Shown: piece after piece, positions 18,303-27,379 of the stretch
How positions within the stretch are numbered: position 1 is the first letter of the stretch
How the letters are laid out: each line of letters opens with the position of its first letter
Source of the DNA: Pseudomonas mandelii
GTDB lineage: Bacteria; Pseudomonadota; Gammaproteobacteria; Pseudomonadales; Pseudomonadaceae
NCBI RefSeq assembly: GCF_006438925.1
Contig: NZ_RCZA01000004.1
Coordinates: 186,001 to 250,000, forward strand
DNA length: 64,000 nt
Direction: 5' to 3'
Notes under the pieces: model-generated
What the model saw: the letters and a program-made list of their open reading frames with translations, nothing else
The model's database searches: none
What the model was told of the DNA's origin: nothing
Translations under genes and position numbers: made by a program

Positions 18303-19244
18303 ATGCTTGCTGAAGTTCGAACCTTCAATGACCCTCAACAACACGCTGGCTCCATTCAGGGCTGGCGGCAAGTGTATGACCAACTCGGCCGAGGCTGCCT
18401 GACCAGTGAGCTGCGGCAGTTGTCCTCTGACCGCTTTCAAATCTTCCAGGAAGTGCTGGACAAACGTGTGGTGCAGCGCGGCTATGCGCCGAAAGGTCGG
18501 CTTTGCGCGGCCATGTCGTTAGGCTGCGCACCGGTGGTGCAGGGGCAACAGGTGGGCACTCACAGCGTGGTGCTGTTGCGTGACGGCGAGGAGTTTGTGT
18601 TGCACGCCCCTGAAGGCATGCACTTCTTCGCGCTCAACGTCGACACGGTACGCTTCGCCAAACTGGCGGCCTTCGAATTGTCTGGCGATCAGCTCAAGCG
18701 CCTGAAGACCACGTCCCAACTCATCGCGGATGACGCGTTACTGTTGCGAATACGTCAGCGTATTCAGCCCCTGTTTCGCCACCTTTTGGAACAGACGGAC
18801 GCTATCAACTTGACCGCCGAGAAAATGCTGGAGGAAGAACTGCTCAGCGCGTTCCTCGATTTGTTCAGCCACGCCACCGATGAGGTACGTTGTCGCCGCG
18901 GTAATTTCGCCGTGAGTGCTTACCTGGTGAAGCGTTGCCAGGAGTTGATCGATGCCAGTGGTGATACACCCCTGAGCATTCTCGACCTGTGCGAACACCT
19001 GCGGGTGAGTCGCCGGACCCTGCAAAACAGTTTTCAGGCGGTGACCGGGATGCGTCCGGTTGAATACCTGCGCAATCTGCGTCTCAACGCGGTGCGCCGA
19101 CGCTTGATCACAACCTCTGCCTGCTCCCACAACATCGGTGAGATCGCGGTGGCGATGGGCTTTTTCCATCTGAGCCACTTCGCCGCGCATTACCGGCAAT
19201 TGTTTGGCGAGTCACCGTCCGAAACGCTCAGGGCAATGCGCTAA
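18303..19244 (+). CDS. AraC-family transcriptional regulator
   Basis: The 313-residue protein has a C-terminal double helix-turn-helix: LSILDLCEHLRVSRRTLQNSF then GEIAVAMGFFHLSHFAAHYRQLFGESPSE. The N-terminal half would sense an effector; the arrangement resembles EutR/FeaR-type regulators. It lies 74 bases after the hydratase gene in the same direction, so it is a likely activator of the preceding operon. Specific binding sites were not identified. Confidence 0.85.
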   Translation: MLAEVRTFNDPQQHAGSIQGWRQVYDQLGRGCLTSELRQLSSDRFQIFQEVLDKRVVQRGYAPKGRLCAAMSLGCAPVVQGQQVGTHSVVLLRDGEEFVLHAPEGMHFFALNVDTVRFAKLAAFELSGDQLKRLKTTSQLIADDALLLRIRQRIQPLFRHLLEQTDAINLTAEKMLEEELLSAFLDLFSHATDEVRCRRGNFAVSAYLVKRCQELIDASGDTPLSILDLCEHLRVSRRTLQNSFQAVTGMRPVEYLRNLRLNAVRRRLITTSACSHNIGEIAVAMGFFHLSHFAAHYRQLFGESPSETLRAMR

Positions 19245-19436
19245 AGACCCCATGTGCGGCTGACGCTTTCCTCCCACCCGATTTCCTTTTCCAGGCTGAT
19301 ATTCAAGCGCTCGTGAATTGTTGGTTTCGCTGCGCGAAGCTGGCAACTCGGCTCGCTGGATATGCCTTGCCGTATTCGAAACACAGGGAATTACCCAGGG
19401 GTGATGAAGGCGCGCGTTTGTTTTTGAAAGGGAGGG

Positions 19437-20264
19437 TCAGGCGTAGTTGATCCGGTCGGTGTAGGCGTTCTGGGTCATTTTGCGTTGATAGTCGCAAGGC
19501 GTTGTACTGACCAGTTTCTTGAAGTCGCGCAGGAAGTGCGATTGATCGGAAAAGCCCAGGTCGAGGGCCAGCTCCGAAAACGATACATCGTGTTGGGTAT
19601 TGAGGGTGTCCAGAGCTGCCTGGCAGCGGATGATTCGGCAAAAGGTCTTGGGTGACATGCCGGTGTCCTGGCTGAACTGTCGGTGCAGCGTGCGACTGGT
19701 GTACCCGCTGAGTTCTTCCAGTTGCTGAATACGAATATCACCGCGGTGGCGCATTGCCTGCTGAATGACCATGGCCGTGAGTGCTGACGTTCTACCCATC
19801 AGGCGGGGGGCGAGGTAGTCGTTGAACAGCCGCATCTGATCGCCCAGCAGCGGTGCTTGAACGATATTTTCGAAGATGCGCTGGGCGAACCCCGAGACCT
19901 CCAGCAGGTCGAGTTCCCGTTCGGTCAATTCTTCGGCCAGCACATTGATAAATCCGGGAATGACGCCCGGTGAAAAGCGCACGCCGAAGTAGTGATGGTT
20001 CTGGTGTAACTCGACCGCTTGGGCAGCCAGCGGCGTGCCACAGATCCGGGCGGTAGGGCGTGTTGCATCACAGTCGAAAACAATATCCACGCAACCGTCC
20101 GGCACGGCCAGCAGGTTGGCTGATTGAGCCACATCGAAGGCATAGAAATGCGAGATCGCCGGGTGTTCGGAGGGCATGACCGAATACCGTGAAGAGTTGA
20201 GCACGAACCAGGGCTGTTCGTTCGCAGTGTGGTGCCTGGGAGGCGGCGCGCACTGTTTGATCAT
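19437..20264 (-). CDS. AraC-family transcriptional regulator
   Basis: The 275-residue protein has an N-terminal domain (about 1-150) and a C-terminal AraC DNA-binding region: IRIQQLEELSGYTSRTLHRQF and ELALDLGFSDQSHFLRDFKKL. It is divergent from the cyclodeaminase-like gene that begins 185 bases away, so it probably regulates the 20450-25494 gene group. An N-terminal stretch (DGCVDIVFDCD, FGVRFSPGVIPGF) resembles the DUF6597 sensor region common in AraC regulators. Confidence 0.85.
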   Translation of the reverse strand: MIKQCAPPPRHHTANEQPWFVLNSSRYSVMPSEHPAISHFYAFDVAQSANLLAVPDGCVDIVFDCDATRPTARICGTPLAAQAVELHQNHHYFGVRFSPGVIPGFINVLAEELTERELDLLEVSGFAQRIFENIVQAPLLGDQMRLFNDYLAPRLMGRTSALTAMVIQQAMRHRGDIRIQQLEELSGYTSRTLHRQFSQDTGMSPKTFCRIIRCQAALDTLNTQHDVSFSELALDLGFSDQSHFLRDFKKLVSTTPCDYQRKMTQNAYTDRINYA

Positions 20265-20449
20265 GGTTGCACCTTCGATGAGCAGCGATACGGAAGTTTT
20301 AACGCATTAATCACGCCAACTATTGCGCGCCGGCCAATCGGGCATGTCCGAAATTTACAATACCGCCGAAAAACGCGCCCTGATACTCGAGGTCGACAGC
20401 GTGGAGCTGCGCCTACCGCAGCGATATCACCTTCAGCCCGAGAACAACT

Positions 20450-21589
20450 ATGTCTACAAATACAAAAATCGACTTCATCTACCTCTCCGAGCAGGACATG
20501 ATCCGCGCGGGCGTGACTGACATGCTGGCGTGCGTTAACACCATGGAGGAGATGTTCGGCCTGCTCTATGCCGGTGACTATCGCATGGCCGGTCCGAACA
20601 ATGACTCCCACGGCGCGATGGTGATCTTCCCGCAGGATTCACCCTTCCCGAACATGCCCAAGCCCACGGCTGACCGACGCATGATGGCCATGCCTGCCTA
20701 CCTGGGCGGCAGCTTTTGCACCGCAGGCGTGAAATGGTACGGCTCCAATATCGCCAACCGCGAAAAAGGCCTGCCGCGCTCGATTCTGATGTTTACCTTG
20801 AACGACCCCGACACAGGCGCACCGCTGGCCCATATGTCGGCCAACCTGCTGTCCGCGTACCGCACCGGTGCGATTCCCGGCGTGGGCGCGCGCCATTTGG
20901 CACGCAAGGACTCGAAAGTCGTCGGCCTGCTCGGCCCGGGTGTGATGGGCAAGACCACGCTGGCGGCATTCATCGCGGTATGCCCGCATATCGACACACT
21001 GAAGATCAAAGGTCGTGGCCAGAAGAGCCTCGATAACTTTATCGCCTGGGTCAAGGAAACCTATCCGCAGATAACCACGATCGAAGTGGTCGACACCCTT
21101 GAAGCGGTGGTCCGCGACTCCGACCTTGTTACTTATTGTAGCTCCGGTGAGGTGGGCGATCCCACGACCTACCCAATTGTGAAGCGCGAATGGGTCAAGC
21201 CAGGTGCCTTCCTGGCGATGCCTGCCTCCTGCTCCCTTGACGACGGGATGGAACAGCGCGACGTACGCAAGGTGCTGGACAACACCGGTCTCTACCAAGC
21301 CTGGTTTGAAGAACTGCCCAAGCCTGCGCATCACTGCGTGCCGGTGATTGGCGTGCGCTTCATGGACATGATTGCCGAAGGCAAGATGCAGCTCGATGAA
21401 GTTGAGGACATCGGCAAGATCATTGCCGGCGCCGCGCCAGGCCGTAGGGACGATGAAGAAATCATCATCATGTCGGTGGGGGGCATGCCCGTGGAAGACG
21501 TGGCCTGGGGCACGGTGGTGTACCGCAACGCCATCGAAAAAGGCATCGGCGTCACCTTGAACCTGTGGGAAACCCCGGTTCTGCGTTAA
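20450..21589 (+). CDS. Ornithine cyclodeaminase/mu-crystallin-family protein
   Basis: This 379-residue protein has an NAD-binding Rossmann motif VVGLLGPGVMGKTTL (about 162-176) and family motifs KWYGSNIANREKGLPRSI and AYRTGAIPGVGARHLA. Members deaminate or reduce amino and imino acids. Very similar proteins are sometimes labelled tyramine oxidase subunit B, a name I recall but cannot confirm here. It heads a run with RidA, a DadA-like oxidase, a hydrolase and an exporter, which fits amine or amino-acid oxidation through imines. The ATG at 20450 has a weak ribosome site. Confidence 0.82.
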   Translation: MSTNTKIDFIYLSEQDMIRAGVTDMLACVNTMEEMFGLLYAGDYRMAGPNNDSHGAMVIFPQDSPFPNMPKPTADRRMMAMPAYLGGSFCTAGVKWYGSNIANREKGLPRSILMFTLNDPDTGAPLAHMSANLLSAYRTGAIPGVGARHLARKDSKVVGLLGPGVMGKTTLAAFIAVCPHIDTLKIKGRGQKSLDNFIAWVKETYPQITTIEVVDTLEAVVRDSDLVTYCSSGEVGDPTTYPIVKREWVKPGAFLAMPASCSLDDGMEQRDVRKVLDNTGLYQAWFEELPKPAHHCVPVIGVRFMDMIAEGKMQLDEVEDIGKIIAGAAPGRRDDEEIIIMSVGGMPVEDVAWGTVVYRNAIEKGIGVTLNLWETPVLR

Positions 21590-21623
21590 GCCATCCATCA
21601 CTTATTTTGAAGAGGCATTCCAC

Positions 21624-22046
21624 ATGACAAAAATCATCAAGCTCAAGACCGGTTCCCCGTTTGAAGATCAGGCCAGCTATTCGCGCCTGGTTGTCGTGGA
21701 CGACTGGATCTATGTGTCCAACACCGCAGGCCGCAACCCGCAGACCAAGCTGATTCCGGAAGATATCCTCGAGCAGACGCATCAGGTGTTTGCCAACATC
21801 GAGGCGGCCCTGGCGGCGGTCGATGCGAGCCTGGCGGACGTGGTGTGTTCGCGGGTGTTCATCCAGGACCCCAAGGACGTCCCGGCCGTGATGGCCCTGA
21901 TCGGCGAAAAGTTTCGCGGCGTTGACCCGGCCAGCACCGTCACCTGTCCGCCCTTGGGGTCGACGGTCTACAAGGTTGAGCTGGAAGTGACGGCGTATCG
22001 CAATGCGTCGAAGGCGCAAGTTGAAGTCATTCGACTGTCGCAGTAA
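21624..22046 (+). CDS. RidA-family enamine/imine deaminase
   Basis: The 140-residue protein has the YjgF/YER057c/UK114 fold, with the late conserved Arg-like region CSRVFIQDPKDVPAVM and the typical terminus TVTCPPLGSTVYKVELEVTAY. RidA proteins hydrolyse reactive enamines or imines to ketones and ammonia. Between a cyclodeaminase-like protein and a flavin amine oxidase, it would clear the imine product. The ATG at 21624 follows AAGAGG. Confidence 0.86.
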   Translation: MTKIIKLKTGSPFEDQASYSRLVVVDDWIYVSNTAGRNPQTKLIPEDILEQTHQVFANIEAALAAVDASLADVVCSRVFIQDPKDVPAVMALIGEKFRGVDPASTVTCPPLGSTVYKVELEVTAYRNASKAQVEVIRLSQ

Positions 22047-22056
22047 CTGTCACGCG

Positions 22057-22074
22057 GCCACGCGTAGGCGTGGC
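22057..22074 (+). terminator. Small GC hairpin after the RidA gene
   Basis: GCCACGC-GTAG-GCGTGGC forms a 7-base-pair stem with a tetraloop, 10 bases after the stop, followed by TTACTT. It may be a weak terminator or an operon-internal attenuator. Confidence 0.35.
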
Positions 22075-22103
22075 TTACTTCATTCGCTTACCGAGTCTTG
22101 ATC

Positions 22104-23396
22104 ATGGCACCCACAATAGCGCCCGTGAAAACGTCTACCGTGTTTCCCTCCGCAACCTCTGTCGTCATCATTGGCGGCGGGATTATCGGCCTGACTGCTG
22201 CGTTGACATTGGCCGAACGCAATATCTCGGTGGTGGTGCTGGAAAAAGGCCATATCGCCGGTGAGCAGTCGTCACGCAACCTGGGCTGGGTACGCAAGAC
22301 CAGCCGCCATGCGGCCGATATCCCCCTGGCCCTCGCCGCGGACCGCTTGTGGGCGAAGATGCCTGAGCGGGTAGGGGCGGATGTCGGGTATCGCCAGGAG
22401 GGCATCATGTTCGTGGGCCGAACCCCATCGCAGATGGCGATGCATGAGGGATGGCTAAAGTCGGTGGAGCATTTGTCACTGGATTCACGGCTGCTCAGCA
22501 AACGCGAAATTGGCGCGCTGGTGCCAGGCGGCGTGGGTGACTGGGCCGGCGGCATCTTTACGCCATCCGATGCGCGTGCCGAACCGACGCTGGCAAGCAG
22601 CGCTATCGCCACGGCAGCCCTGGACATGGGGGTGGTGATTATCGAGCAGTGCGCGGTGCGGACGCTGCAGATGTCCGCCGGTGTGGTCAGTGGCGTGGTC
22701 ACGGAGAGAGGTGAGATTCGCTGTGATCATGTGCTGCTAGCAGGGGGGATGTGGTCACGGCGCTTTCTGGGCAACCTCGGTGTGTCGTTGCCGACCTTGC
22801 CCTTGACTTGCTCGGTGCTGCGTACCCATCCAATGGAGGGGCCGACGGACATTGCTGTCGGCGCACCTGACTTTTCGTTTCGCAAGCATAGGGACGGCGG
22901 CTTCATCATTACCCAGCGCGGCAAACTGGATGCCTTCCTGACACTCGATCACTTGTTGCTCGCCAAGCAATATATGCCGCAGTTCCGTGCGCAACGTAGC
23001 GTTCTGAACGTGTCGTTGGGCAAACCTTTTTTCAATGACCTGGCGCTTGCCCGGCGTTGGAAATCCGACAGCGTCAGCCCGTTCGAGCGCGTCAGGGTTC
23101 AGGACCCGGCCGCCAACCCGCGGCTCAATAACGACGCGATGAACAACCTCATGGCGGCCTGGCCGGTGTTTGAACAGGCGCGGATCGCCCAGGCCTGGGC
23201 AGGCACTATCGACGTCACGCCGGATTCGAATCCGGTCATAGGGCCGGTCGCGCAGATACCGGGGCTGACCGTGGCCACCGGATTCTCGGGGCACGGTTTC
23301 GGCACCTCGCCGGCTGCAGGCCACCTCGCGGCGGATCTCGTCAGCGGCCATGCGCCGATCATTGATCCAAGCCCTTATCGGTTCGATCGTTTCTAG
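22104..23396 (+). CDS. FAD-dependent oxidoreductase, DadA/glycine-oxidase-like
   Basis: The product is 430 residues from the ATG at 22104; the TTG two codons upstream is possible. The dinucleotide-binding motif VVIIGGGIIGLTAAL lies near 22-36, followed by VVVLEKGHIAGEQSSRNLGW. The C-terminal GATGFSG-like segment (VATGFSGHGFGTSPAAG) is typical of D-amino-acid dehydrogenase and sarcosine-oxidase relatives. It would oxidise an amine to an imine with electrons to oxygen or quinone, complementing RidA. Confidence 0.87.
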   Translation: MAPTIAPVKTSTVFPSATSVVIIGGGIIGLTAALTLAERNISVVVLEKGHIAGEQSSRNLGWVRKTSRHAADIPLALAADRLWAKMPERVGADVGYRQEGIMFVGRTPSQMAMHEGWLKSVEHLSLDSRLLSKREIGALVPGGVGDWAGGIFTPSDARAEPTLASSAIATAALDMGVVIIEQCAVRTLQMSAGVVSGVVTERGEIRCDHVLLAGGMWSRRFLGNLGVSLPTLPLTCSVLRTHPMEGPTDIAVGAPDFSFRKHRDGGFIITQRGKLDAFLTLDHLLLAKQYMPQFRAQRSVLNVSLGKPFFNDLALARRWKSDSVSPFERVRVQDPAANPRLNNDAMNNLMAAWPVFEQARIAQAWAGTIDVTPDSNPVIGPVAQIPGLTVATGFSGHGFGTSPAAGHLAADLVSGHAPIIDPSPYRFDRF

Positions 23397-23428
23397 GTCG
23401 ACTGGCGCCATGCACTAAGGAAAAACCG

Positions 23429-24277
23429 ATGTCATCTGAAAGCTGTTTCTTCACCAACCGCTCAGGCTTGCGCCTGCACTTTTTGCGCTGGGGTGAATCG
23501 ACCGGCGTGCCCCTGGTGCTATTGCATGGCTTGCGGGCCTATGCACAAACCTGGGAATCGCTGGTGCAATCTCTGGGTGCGGACTACTGCATCTATGCCC
23601 TGGACCAGCGCGGTCGAGGACTGAGTGACTGGGCCTCGCCCGGCAGCTACCACACGCAGTCGTATGTCGAGGACCTCGAGGACTTTGCCACCCATGTTGG
23701 CTTGTCGCGTTTTGTATTGCTGGGGCACTCATTAGGGGGCGCCAACGCCCTTGAATATGCGCGGCAAAATCCGCGACGGTTGATTGGCTTGATGATTGAG
23801 GACATCGGTCCCGGCTCTTCAAGCCAGGGCGATGGTGCCGCGCGCATTCGCCGCGAGATGAGCCAGACGCCCTTGCAGTTCGATAGCTGGGAGGCGGCCC
23901 GCGCATTCTGGCAGGCTTCGCGCCCGGGCTTGTCGGAACAGGGCCTGGCGTCAAGGCTCGCTCATTCGATGAAAGAGAGCGAGGGCGTGATCACCTGGCG
24001 CCATGATCAACAGGGTATTGCCGAGGCACGCCTGAGTATCGAGCCGACAGACCTGTGGCCGGCGGTGCGCGCGCTGAATTGCCCGACCCTGTTCATTCGC
24101 GGCGGCCGCTCGGACTTTCTGCCGCCCTCGACGCTGCAGGCGATGAGCGCCAGCAACCCGCACGTGCGGACGGTGGAGGTCGCAGGTGCCAGTCACTATG
24201 TACACGATGATCAAGGCGAGGTGTTCAACGCACTGGTCGCAGGCTTTCTCAAAAGCCTTGAGCTCCCGGGCCAATGA
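23429..24277 (+). CDS. Alpha/beta hydrolase
   Basis: This 282-residue hydrolase has an oxyanion-loop LLHGLRA (about 31-37), nucleophile Ser in LLGHSLGGAN (about 99-108), an acid near LFIRGGRSDFLPP and the catalytic His in VAGASHYVHDD. It starts after TAAGGAAAAACC. Its stop overlaps the exporter gene by four bases. The substrate could be an ester, lactone or enol-lactone of the same pathway; this is unspecified. Confidence 0.85.
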   Translation: MSSESCFFTNRSGLRLHFLRWGESTGVPLVLLHGLRAYAQTWESLVQSLGADYCIYALDQRGRGLSDWASPGSYHTQSYVEDLEDFATHVGLSRFVLLGHSLGGANALEYARQNPRRLIGLMIEDIGPGSSSQGDGAARIRREMSQTPLQFDSWEAARAFWQASRPGLSEQGLASRLAHSMKESEGVITWRHDQQGIAEARLSIEPTDLWPAVRALNCPTLFIRGGRSDFLPPSTLQAMSASNPHVRTVEVAGASHYVHDDQGEVFNALVAGFLKSLELPGQ

Positions 24278-25494
24278 AACCCACGACACGTCTGATCGCA
24301 CTGCTGGCATCGCTGACGGCCTTTGTGCCGTTTTCCATCGATACCTACCTGCCCAGCCTGCCGCAGATCGCCAATGACCTGTCGAGCAGCACAGCCCAGG
24401 TGCAACACACGATCAGTGCCTTTCTCGCTGGGTTGTGCCTGGGCATGCTGTTCTATGGGCCACTGTCGGACGGCTATGGGCGTCGCCCACTGTTGCTGGG
24501 CAGTCTCGTGCTCTATGGCCTGGCAACCCTTGGCTGCCTGTTTGCCGGCAGCATCGAACAACTGACTGCATGGCGATTTCTCCAGGCCCTTGGCGGGGCC
24601 GGCGCACTGGTCCTGGCGAGGGCCGTCGCCAGAGACCTGTTCGGTCTGGCACAAGCGGCCAAGGTGCTGTCCTGGATGCATCTGCTGACGATGATGGCGA
24701 CGTTGGTCGCGCCAATGATCGGTACCTGGCTGGTGCTGATCGACGGCTGGCGCACCATATTCGCCGCGTTGTTCATCCTGTGCGGGCTGTGCCTGCTGAT
24801 GGTGAGCGCGGGATTGAACGAGAGCCTGCCGACGCAGGCGCGCGGCACCTCGCTCAAGGGGGCGTTCGCGGCTTACCTGGGCATCGTCCGACAACCTCGG
24901 GCGGTGGCGCTGATCCTGTGCATGGCACTGGCCTTTGGCGGCATGTTCGCTTTCATCACCGCCTCACCCTTTGTGTACGTCGTGTACTTCGGTGTCTCGC
25001 CGCGTGCCTTCAGTTGGCTGTTCGGCCTGAACATTCTAGGCATCATCGTGGTGACCTTTATCAATGCCCGTTGGGTCACTCGCTTCGGGCCACAGCGCAT
25101 GCTGGGAGTGGGCGCCGTGCTAGCAGGCGTCGCAGGGCTGGCGCTGATGGTGGCGGGGTATACGCAGTGGGGCGGGCTGACGAGCATTGTGCTTTGCATG
25201 GTGCTGTACATGGGCGTCACGGGCTTGCTGGGAGCCAATTGCACGGCGAGCCTGATGAGTATGTTCCCGGGGCAGGCAGGGGCGAGTGTCGCCCTGGGTA
25301 TTTCGGTGCAATTCGCCACCGGGGCGCTGGCCAGTCTATGGGTCAGTCGCCTGGCCGATGGCACCCCATGGCCCATGTGCCTGGTGGTGGGAAGCTGTGG
25401 GCTTGGCTGCCTGGTTGCGTACGGCATCGCCACCCGAGTGCCTGTCAGCTCCGTTGCTGCGCGGGATGACATAAGCGCGTCGTTTCAACCTTAA
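24274..25494 (+). CDS. MFS exporter, Bcr/CflA type
   Basis: The 406-residue inner-membrane protein has twelve hydrophobic segments. The start VPFSIDTYLPSLPQIANDL is the Bcr/CflA signature, followed by GPLSDGYGRRPLLLGSLVLY (loop 2-3 MFS motif). The family expels bicyclomycin, sulfonamides, chloramphenicol or cysteine by proton antiport. Its start overlaps the hydrolase stop (ATGA), so it is translated with that operon and may expel an intermediate. Confidence 0.88.
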   Translation: MKPTTRLIALLASLTAFVPFSIDTYLPSLPQIANDLSSSTAQVQHTISAFLAGLCLGMLFYGPLSDGYGRRPLLLGSLVLYGLATLGCLFAGSIEQLTAWRFLQALGGAGALVLARAVARDLFGLAQAAKVLSWMHLLTMMATLVAPMIGTWLVLIDGWRTIFAALFILCGLCLLMVSAGLNESLPTQARGTSLKGAFAAYLGIVRQPRAVALILCMALAFGGMFAFITASPFVYVVYFGVSPRAFSWLFGLNILGIIVVTFINARWVTRFGPQRMLGVGAVLAGVAGLALMVAGYTQWGGLTSIVLCMVLYMGVTGLLGANCTASLMSMFPGQAGASVALGISVQFATGALASLWVSRLADGTPWPMCLVVGSCGLGCLVAYGIATRVPVSSVAARDDISASFQP

Positions 25495-25539
25495 CGCGGT
25501 GGGTTTTAGACGACTGCTCGCCGGACAGGGCCGTGTAGC

Positions 25540-25640
25540 AGGCTGTTTTCGCAGCCAGTCCACTGAGTGTTGTTGCCGGGGGATTCCCGATCTGCATCAT
25601 GTTTCGGTAACGCCGGCCTTGCTGGTGCTCATTCTCGGTG
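25540..25640 (+). pseudogene. Remnant of an APC permease gene (N-terminal piece)
   Basis: Reading 25548 onward gives FAASPLSVVAGGFPICIMF, then a stop and a frameshift, then TPALLVLILGD in another frame. This lines up with SAASPLSVIAGGFPIGIML and GTPALLILAL of the intact permease at 2978-4426. The piece is a decayed permease copy of the same type, cut at about residue 55 and joined directly to an aldehyde dehydrogenase remnant. Confidence 0.65.
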
Positions 25641-25962
25641 ACATGGTGAACAACGGTCAGGTCTGTGCAGCGGCTTCGCGCTTCTACATGTATTGCTCGA
25701 TCTACGACAAGCTTGTCGAAGACCTCACGGCGGCGGTATCGGCCATGCCGATCGGTGCGGGCATGAACTGCGACGCAGCGATCAACTCGCTGGTGTCGCG
25801 CAAGCAACAACAAAGCGTGCTCAAGCACATCGAACTGGCTCGTCAGAAAGCTGCGCGCGTGGTATCGGGCGGCGAGTTGCTGGAAGACGAGGGTTTTTAT
25901 GTGCAACCGACGATTCTGGCCGATATTGGTCCGGTGCTAGGCGTCGTGATCCAGTATGTGGC
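25641..25962 (+). pseudogene. Remnant of an aldehyde dehydrogenase gene (central part)
   Basis: The reading frame gives VNNGQVCAAASRFY, the catalytic-Cys region of aldehyde dehydrogenases, through QQQSVLKHIELARQKAARVV and EDEGFYVQPTILADI. A jump to GPVLGVV then skips the usual AREEIF segment, suggesting a second deletion. N- and C-terminal parts are absent. The type resembles phenylacetaldehyde dehydrogenases. Together with the permease piece it records a lost transporter/dehydrogenase locus. Confidence 0.75.
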
Positions 25963-26023
25963 GTATTGTGTGGCGGAACCGAGCCGAGGCAGATTCGCAT
26001 ATCGCGAACTGCAATACTTGATA

Positions 26024-27052
26024 TCAGCTTCGGAATCTGAGCGTCGTTGAAGGTGCCTCGCCAAAACGTTTTTTATATTCCTGAGCAAACCGTCCCAGAT
26101 GGGCAAAGCCCCATTTGAATGCGATATCGGTTACCGAAGCATCATGGCTATGATTGCTCAATTCAAGATGCACTTGCTCCAATCGCAAATTGCGCAGATA
26201 GGCCATAGGCGTGGTGTCGCAAAAATCGCGGAAGCCGGCAAACAGTGTGCGAACGCTGACCCCCGCGTGCTCGGCCAACTGCTCGATGCTCAGCGGTTCA
26301 TGCGCATGGGCCCGCATATACTCCTCAGTCCTTTTGACGAAATAGGGCAAGAGTGCTTTTGGTCTACTGGCACACTCCAGTTGATCTCGCAGATTGTTGG
26401 GTTGGCCATAGACCAATGCATTGATCAGGACTGACTCGAACTGTTTGAGCACCAGGGCATGGTGGAGCGGATGTTCGTCCGATGTAATAGCCTCGGCCAG
26501 TATGGCAATCAGCTGAAGGAAATAGCTTCCGCTTGGGGTGGTCAGATCGAGTGCCGGATGAAACTCCAGCGGTCTGTCCATCACATGTCCAAGGTGTTGA
26601 GCACAATGGTACTCAACCTCGTTTCGTTCGATTCGAAGTGCCAGTTGGGGCGCATTGGCGTCCCAGCACATAGATAACGGCAGGTTGGGTGAAATCAACG
26701 AGGCTTTATCGGGTGTGGAGATAAAGTCGTGCCCGCCACAAATGATGCGTGCCTTTCCGCTGATGGGCACCTGGATCAAAAAGAAATCTTCAAGCCGACC
26801 GGGATCGATGTTTACCTGGGCGCCATATTCCAGTCGGTTCAGGGACAAGTGCCCACGACTGACATGGTGCATCCGCGCGCTGATGCGGTCGGTTTCCTGG
26901 ATACAGCGCAGTTCGTGCTTCTTGAAGACGCTGCTAACTCCGTCACGAATGGCATCCAGTTCATTGAGCAGAAATAACTGGTTTTTAGGGGTGAACAGCG
27001 AAGCTCTGTCAAAGAGACTGCCGCAACTCTGCGGAATGAGATTCAGGCCCAT
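26024..27052 (-). CDS. AraC/XylS-family transcriptional activator
   Basis: The protein has 342 residues from the ATG at 27052, which has a GAGG site at good spacing; an in-frame ATG lies 13 codons upstream. The N-terminal half matches the AraC-binding-2 sensor type of XylS/BenR/FeaR. The C-terminus has LSIEQLAEHAGVSVRTLFAGFRDF and DIAFKWGFAHLGRFAQEYKKRFGEAPS, the XylS-type DNA-binding pair. It lies between the dead permease/ALDH remnant and the indole genes. It could be the indole-responsive activator (IifR-like) or the orphan regulator of the lost locus. An XylS-like site lies 61 bases upstream of its start. Confidence 0.87.
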   Translation of the reverse strand: MGLNLIPQSCGSLFDRASLFTPKNQLFLLNELDAIRDGVSSVFKKHELRCIQETDRISARMHHVSRGHLSLNRLEYGAQVNIDPGRLEDFFLIQVPISGKARIICGGHDFISTPDKASLISPNLPLSMCWDANAPQLALRIERNEVEYHCAQHLGHVMDRPLEFHPALDLTTPSGSYFLQLIAILAEAITSDEHPLHHALVLKQFESVLINALVYGQPNNLRDQLECASRPKALLPYFVKRTEEYMRAHAHEPLSIEQLAEHAGVSVRTLFAGFRDFCDTTPMAYLRNLRLEQVHLELSNHSHDASVTDIAFKWGFAHLGRFAQEYKKRFGEAPSTTLRFRS

Positions 27053-27112
27053 GGTCGCCTCACTTGCATGCACGGTTTCAAGGCATGGCACACAGTAGTG
27101 TTACCGAGGTTT

Positions 27113-27147
27113 TGCAGGATAAGGATAGTCGCTGCGTTAACCGGATA
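27113..27147 (+). promoter_or_regulatory. XylS-type tandem operator upstream of the AraC gene
   Basis: The sequence is TGCA-N6-GGATA-N5-TGCG-N6-GGATA with a 20-base repeat period, matching the consensus (TGCA-N6-GGNTA) known for XylS/BenR. It lies 61 bases from the start of the divergent AraC gene. Rightward, a weak TTTATG lies about 22 bases beyond. It may serve autoregulation of the AraC gene or be a second promoter for the LRAT-like gene. Confidence 0.55.
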
Positions 27148-27379
27148 ACCTGTAAGCATGTCCGTTTCTTTATGTGCCCTCACCGGGGCTTTCTACCTAC
27201 TCAAGCAATGGGCATGCCAGACAGCTTTAAGGGTGTGTGGGGCTGCGAAGCATGATTCATTGGTTCCTAGGATCCCCCCGTAAACAATAGGCGTCCAACG
27301 TTATTAACCTGGGCTGTGTGGCGTTTTTGAGGGAGGAAAAGGCAAGGTATTCGAGTCAGTTGCGAATCAGAAATGTTTC

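Noticed and set aside
20344..20520. Small plus-strand frame overlapping the cyclodeaminase start
   Set aside because: It has no ribosome site, overlaps the real gene in another frame by about 70 bases and shows no domain.
20639..21601. Reverse-strand frame of 320 codons
   Set aside because: It is the shadow of the cyclodeaminase-like gene, which has a convincing Rossmann motif.
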